From NCBI RefSeq assembly GCF_024399415.1, contig NZ_CP029257.1:1759501-1823500 (forward strand): a DNA stretch of 64,000 bases, written 5' to 3'. Below are positions 60,211 to 64,000 of this stretch, piece after piece. A model generated the notes under the pieces. The model did not search any database and was not told where the DNA came from. It saw only the letters and a list, made by a program, of their open reading frames with translations. Source of the DNA: Streptococcus oralis (GTDB taxonomy: Bacteria; Bacillota; Bacilli; Lactobacillales; Streptococcaceae). The first letter of the stretch is position 1. Each line of letters opens with the position of its first letter. The position numbers were made by a program, and so were the translations under genes.

Positions 60211-60849
60211 CTATATAATGTGTGTCATTTTGTGTGTCATTTTGACCTTGAATGTATCTTCTGATTGATCTACTAAAATGTCCGCTTTAGACTCGGTTTC
60301 TCTATAGTATCGCAGATACTGCTCCCGTCTCATCTGATGGCTAGCTAACACAAAGGAAGCATCTCGATTTCTCATAGTCGTATCTCGAGCTAGACGCCTC
60401 TTTAATTCGGTCTCCTCATCCGTGTAGAAACAGATGGTTTTGTCAAAGAGTTCCTTGGGTAGAAAACCCACAGACATCCCTTCAACAATCAGAATCGGCT
60501 TGGCTCCAGACAAGATTTCACTAGCCTTCCACGGTTCATCGATTGTTAAGACATCCATACCTGCCTGCAAAGCGAGAATATCTCTCTGTAAACTTGCCAA
60601 TTCATGCGCCACTGGGAGACAAGCCGTCACCTTTTGATCTGGTGCTTGCTTTGGTACTACCATGTGACGTTCTGAAGTGATATAGGGATCTGTTTCTAGT
60701 AAATTTACTGTAGTAGAATCTAAAGCTTGATACAATTCCTGAGCAAAGGTTGATTTACCCGAAGCCCCATGACCGTAGATCCCTAGCGTCCTAATTCTTC
60801 CCGTTTCGATCTCTGAAACCAGTTGTTCTATCAGGTCTTTTTTCTTCAT
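60211..60849 (-). CDS. Uridine kinase-like P-loop kinase
   Basis: 212-aa protein of the phosphoribulokinase/uridine kinase superfamily. P-loop GHGASGKST (26-34); DEPWKASEIL and ILIVEGMSVG are nucleoside-kinase-like. The substrate is uncertain. Its ATG overlaps the nrdG stop by 4 nt (ATGA), so it is translated with nrdG and may serve nucleotide salvage. Confidence 0.87.
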   Translation of the reverse strand: MKKKDLIEQLVSEIETGRIRTLGIYGHGASGKSTFAQELYQALDSTTVNLLETDPYITSERHMVVPKQAPDQKVTACLPVAHELASLQRDILALQAGMDVLTIDEPWKASEILSGAKPILIVEGMSVGFLPKELFDKTICFYTDEETELKRRLARDTTMRNRDASFVLASHQMRREQYLRYYRETESKADILVDQSEDTFKVKMTHKMTHII

Positions 60850-61442
60850 TCTCTCTTCACCTGTTCATAGCTTTCTTTTCCGTCATTAAGCTTGTCCCAA
60901 ATCACTACTTGCCCACTTTTGAGGGATTTTTGCACATCGATAATTCGTTGATTAGAAGACCCTCGAAACTGGAGCATGAGATTGCGCTTGCTTTTATCAT
61001 ACCGTCCATCAACAAGGATGTCAATCAGCGACAAGAGTTCCAGTTTGTCTGGAGTCTCCAGCATCATTTCTTCCCAAGTGTAGCCCGTCCAGGACCAGAT
61101 GTCTTTGTCTGGCAATTCCTTTCGAATGCGCTTAACGAGCGGCAAGAGGATACCTGTATTGAGAAATGGTTCTCCTCCCAGCAAGGTCAATCCTTGAACA
61201 TAGGGCTGGGCAAGGTCTACCATGATCTGCTCTTCTAACTCTGCTGTATAAGGAATACCTGCATTGAAAGACCAAGTCGCAACATTATAGCACCCCTCGC
61301 AGTGAAACATGCAACCTGATACATAGAGAGAGTTTCGCACACCTTCTCCATCGACAAAGTTAAAGGCCTTATAATCAATGATCCGCCCTTTACTAAGCTC
61401 CTCACTTTTCCATTCACCTGGTTTTGGTGTATTCCATGTCAT
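60846..61442 (-). CDS. nrdG: Anaerobic ribonucleotide reductase activating protein
   Basis: 198-aa radical SAM enzyme. Cys44, Cys48 and Cys51 (CMFHCEGC) bind the 4Fe-4S cluster, and LTLLGGEPF follows. It generates the glycyl radical on NrdD under anaerobic conditions. 4 nt after the acetyltransferase gene. Confidence 0.96.
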   Translation of the reverse strand: MTWNTPKPGEWKSEELSKGRIIDYKAFNFVDGEGVRNSLYVSGCMFHCEGCYNVATWSFNAGIPYTAELEEQIMVDLAQPYVQGLTLLGGEPFLNTGILLPLVKRIRKELPDKDIWSWTGYTWEEMMLETPDKLELLSLIDILVDGRYDKSKRNLMLQFRGSSNQRIIDVQKSLKSGQVVIWDKLNDGKESYEQVKRE

Positions 61443-61446
61443 CCTT

Positions 61447-61947
61447 TTACTCCAAATCTATCCAGTAACGTTCTACACCATTGCGAACATCCTCAAACAC
61501 CCCGCCATTTGCCACAATCACTGCTCTACTAGCAGGGTTTTCTGTGCTACAGGTCACAAGCGCTTTTTTGATGTTCTTTCCCTTGGCGACTTGCAAGCCT
61601 TGTCGGAGAGCTTCTTTGGCATAACCTTTGCCTCTTTCAGAGGGGCGAACGGAATAGCCGATATGCCCACCATTTTCTAGTAAGTAGTCATTTAATCGGA
61701 GACGAAGGTTGAGAAAGCCAAGAGCCTGGCCTGCTATGTCAAAACTAACCAGCTGGATAGCAGGAACCCAGTTTTCAGGAATATTGAGTCCCGCTTCCGC
61801 TTGAAGATTTTCTTCTAACCACTCTTCATAAACAAAATTCTCAGCATCCCAAAATCCACCGTCGTGAGGGGACTGTGCTTGTTCAAACTCTGCCATCATC
61901 TCTAAAATCGCTTCTTTATCTTCCAAACTTGGTCTGCGTAGTTCCAT
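61447..61947 (-). CDS. GNAT-family N-acetyltransferase
   Basis: 166 aa from ATG 61947 (MELRRPSLEDKEAIL), with GGGAGG upstream; the frame is open to 61989, across the preceding hairpin. The acetyl-CoA motif is RPSERGKGYAKEAL, and CSTENPASRAVIVANGG closes the fold. Its acceptor is unknown; it is fixed within the nrdD-nrdG cluster. Confidence 0.87.
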   Translation of the reverse strand: MELRRPSLEDKEAILEMMAEFEQAQSPHDGGFWDAENFVYEEWLEENLQAEAGLNIPENWVPAIQLVSFDIAGQALGFLNLRLRLNDYLLENGGHIGYSVRPSERGKGYAKEALRQGLQVAKGKNIKKALVTCSTENPASRAVIVANGGVFEDVRNGVERYWIDLE

Positions 61948-61967
61948 ATTTCCCTCCCACCTAAGAG

Positions 61968-61993
61968 AAAAGTGAGAGCAGACTCTCACTTTT
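61968..61993 (-). terminator. Hairpin between the small nrd-cluster gene and the acetyltransferase gene
   Basis: AAAAGTGAGAG / CTCTCACTTTT, 11 bp, loop of 4. The U tract is weak on the minus strand (CTCTTAG), so it is likely a partial terminator or a processing site that lowers nrdG relative to nrdD. It overlaps the stop codon of the 46-aa gene. Confidence 0.55.
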
Positions 61994-62132
61994 ATTTTTT
62001 CTTTTTCTTGTTTAAAAACTGTTCTCTGAGGTTGAGCAAGCGTTCTTTTTTACCTGTTCCACCTTTCGAGTGTTTCTCGTGATAACGGGTCACTTGTGCG
62101 CGTCCCTTATCGTCTAATTGGTATTTCCCCAT
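61992..62132 (-). CDS. Small basic protein downstream of nrdD
   Basis: 46-aa protein (MGKYQLDDKGRAQVTRYHEK...) ending in a poly-lysine tail. It has 12 nt to nrdD upstream and a GAAGGAAACGG ribosome-binding site. I recall a small hypothetical at the same place in pneumococcus. No domain recognised; the highly basic tail suggests nucleic-acid or ribosome contact. Confidence 0.75.
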   Translation of the reverse strand: MGKYQLDDKGRAQVTRYHEKHSKGGTGKKERLLNLREQFLNKKKKK

Positions 62133-62143
62133 TCCGTTTCCTT

Positions 62144-64000
62144 CTAATTTGTTACTTCATGTCCAGCTGTTTTGATAGTAGAGCCATTCATGTGTTTGAC
62201 ACGCGCAGCGATTTCCTTGTGGCGTCCATTAACCATCGGACGCGCTTGAGGATTTCCCAGATAACCACACGTACGTTTGACCACGTCTACTGTTTTAGGG
62301 TCGCTATTGCCACAGTTGGGACAAGCGAATCCTCGCTCAGTTGGTTCAAAATCCCCTTCAAAGTCGCACTTGTAGCAACGATCAATCGGAGTATTGGTCC
62401 CTAGATAACCGACACGGTCATAGGCATAGTCCCAAACAGCTTCCAGGGCCTTAGGATTTTGTTGAAGAACTGGATACTCACAATAATGGATGAAACCACC
62501 TGACGCACCTGCTTCTGGATAAACTTTTTCAAAGTCTAATTTTTCAAACGGTGTTGGATTTTTACGGACATCATAGTGGAAAGAGTTGGTGTAGTATTCC
62601 TTGTCTGTAATATCAGGAATAGAGCCGAACTTCTCTGTATCCAAGCGACAGAAGCGGTCTGTCAAGCTTTCAGACGGTGTTGAGTAGATAGAGAAATGGT
62701 AACCATATTGGTCAGACCACTCTTCTACACGTCGTTTCATATCGCGAATGATACCCAGTGTGAATTCCTTGGCTTCAGGATTGCTTTCCCAGCTGTTTCC
62801 AAAGAAGACTGTAGCCACTTCGTACAAACCGATGTAACCCAGCGAAACTGTCGCACGGCGATTCTTAAAGAGTTGGTCAACACTTTCTTCTTTTCCGAGA
62901 CGGCGACCGAAGGCTCCGTACTGATAGAGGATAGGGGCATTCGCTGGTGTTGCTTCCTTGGTCCGTTCAACACGGTAAACCAAAGCATCTTCTGCGATGT
63001 TCATACGTTCATTGAAAATTTCCCAGAACTTATTCAGATCCCCTTCAGACTCGAGGGCGATACGAGGCAGATTGACTGTCACAACACCTAGATTCATCCG
63101 ACCTGAATTGACCTCAACACCATTCTCATCCTTCCATCCTTGGAGGAAAGAACGACATCCCATAGGAACCTTGAAAGAACCAGTCAGTTCGATAATCTTA
63201 TCATAGGACAAGACATCTGGGTACATCCGCTTGGTTGCACACTCAAGAGCCAACTGTTTGATGTCGTAGTTAGGTGAACCTTCCTCTAAGTTGAGTCCTC
63301 TTTTTAGCGTAAAGATGAGTTTAGGGAAGATGGCTGTTCGATGTTCTGAACCAAGCCCCTTGATTCGGATGTTTAAGATAGCTTTTTGAATTTCCCGCTC
63401 AAAACGACTAGTTCCTAGACCAAAACCTAGTGAAGTAAAAGGTGTTTGACCATTCGAAGTGAAGAGAGTGTTGATTTCATACTCAAGAGATTGCATGGCA
63501 TCGTAGATGTCTTTTTGTGTTTTCTTCCAAGCGTAATCTTCCCGTTTGTCAGGCAAGACCCACTCTTCCGCATCCTTGAGGTGTTTTTGATAATTCTTCT
63601 CTGCATACGGAGCTAAGACTTCATCGATACGGTCAGCCGAGCAGCCCCCGTACTGGCTAGAAGCAACATTGGCGATGATTTGTGAAATTTGAGCTGTCGC
63701 AGTCTGGATAGACTTGGGTCTCTCTACCTCTGCATTTCCAATCTTAAAACCATTTTCCAGCATGCCTTTAAAATCAATCAAACAGCAGTTGGTCATCGGA
63801 GTGTAGGGGCTGTAGTCCAAGTCATGATAGTGGATATCCCCTTTTTGGTGAGCATTAGCTACGTGCTTAGGAAGCATTTGCAATCCGATTGATTTCCCAA
63901 CAATCCCCGCTGTCAAATCACGTTGGGTGTTGAAGACATCGCTATCTTTATTGGCATTTTCATTGACAACTGCTTGATCTTTATTGAGGAGCTTATGGAT
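62144..64000 (-). CDS. nrdD: Anaerobic ribonucleoside-triphosphate reductase (5' end outside the window)
   Basis: Glycyl-radical enzyme making deoxynucleotides without oxygen. 618 codons are present; the frame is open to base 64000, so about the first 110-120 residues are missing. Zinc-binding CYKC ... CPNC is near the C-terminus, followed by the glycyl-radical motif RTCGYLG. Active-site and loop blocks such as MTNCCLIDF and SSQYGGCSADR are intact. Co-transcribed with the small gene, the acetyltransferase and nrdG. Confidence 0.97.
   Translation of the reverse strand: MHKLLNKDQAVVNENANKDSDVFNTQRDLTAGIVGKSIGLQMLPKHVANAHQKGDIHYHDLDYSPYTPMTNCCLIDFKGMLENGFKIGNAEVERPKSIQTATAQISQIIANVASSQYGGCSADRIDEVLAPYAEKNYQKHLKDAEEWVLPDKREDYAWKKTQKDIYDAMQSLEYEINTLFTSNGQTPFTSLGFGLGTSRFEREIQKAILNIRIKGLGSEHRTAIFPKLIFTLKRGLNLEEGSPNYDIKQLALECATKRMYPDVLSYDKIIELTGSFKVPMGCRSFLQGWKDENGVEVNSGRMNLGVVTVNLPRIALESEGDLNKFWEIFNERMNIAEDALVYRVERTKEATPANAPILYQYGAFGRRLGKEESVDQLFKNRRATVSLGYIGLYEVATVFFGNSWESNPEAKEFTLGIIRDMKRRVEEWSDQYGYHFSIYSTPSESLTDRFCRLDTEKFGSIPDITDKEYYTNSFHYDVRKNPTPFEKLDFEKVYPEAGASGGFIHYCEYPVLQQNPKALEAVWDYAYDRVGYLGTNTPIDRCYKCDFEGDFEPTERGFACPNCGNSDPKTVDVVKRTCGYLGNPQARPMVNGRHKEIAARVKHMNGSTIKTAGHEVTN

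Overview
The window looks like a low-GC Gram-positive chromosome from a mitis-group Streptococcus (S. mitis / S. oralis / S. pneumoniae relatives). The housekeeping proteins (RpoB, RpoC, SecY, ribosomal proteins, GlmS, RuvB) read as near-identical to the pneumococcal ones I remember. The pullulanase carries a YSIRK-type signal and an LPNTG anchor, BOX-type repeats are present, and the order nrdD-nrdG-S10-spc-alpha ... uppS-cdsA-rseP-proS-GH1-glmS-spuA follows the pneumococcal order. I cannot name the species from sequence alone. Almost every gene is on the minus strand.

Layout. 1-6.3 kb: rpoC (3' end beyond the window) and rpoB with a long leader. 6.4-10.2 kb: plus-strand surface pullulanase spuA. 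10.4-15.7 kb: a seven-gene minus-strand operon of two MtaA-like zinc methyltransferases, a small membrane protein and a polar amino-acid ABC importer. 16-18.2 kb: a lipoprotein HAD phosphatase and a luciferase-like flavin oxidoreductase. 18.3-28.8 kb: glmS, an EamA transporter, a GH1 glycosidase, then uppS-cdsA-rseP-proS and ruvB with a nucleotidyltransferase. 29-34.5 kb: an accessory redox locus of an 803-aa FMN/FAD reductase and a flavin reductase, divergent from an OFA-type MFS transporter and an AraC regulator. 35-39 kb: two acetyltransferases and an ABC-LytTR-DUF3021 module. 39.4-45.2 kb: yjdF behind a probable yjdF riboswitch, leuS, a histidine phosphatase, and a PFL/ACT pair. 45.3-60.1 kb: the complete S10-spc-alpha ribosomal supercluster (rpsJ to rplQ, with secY, adk, infA, rpoA), ending in an L17-downstream-element RNA. 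60.2-64 kb: the anaerobic ribonucleotide reductase cluster (nrdD 5'-truncated by the window, nrdG) with small companions.

The two most distinctive accessory systems are the methyltransferase-plus-importer operon, whose HxC...C motifs suggest methyl transfer to a thiol, and the flavoprotein/OFA/AraC locus, which looks like an inducible reductase for an imported unsaturated acid. A family of terminator-bearing repeats lies behind several minus-strand operons. Three copies carry an almost identical 101-bp BOX/RUP-like insert and one copy lacks it. Several spacers inside the ribosomal supercluster are long and rich in hairpins. No rRNA or tRNA gene, CRISPR array, prophage or intact insertion sequence was seen.
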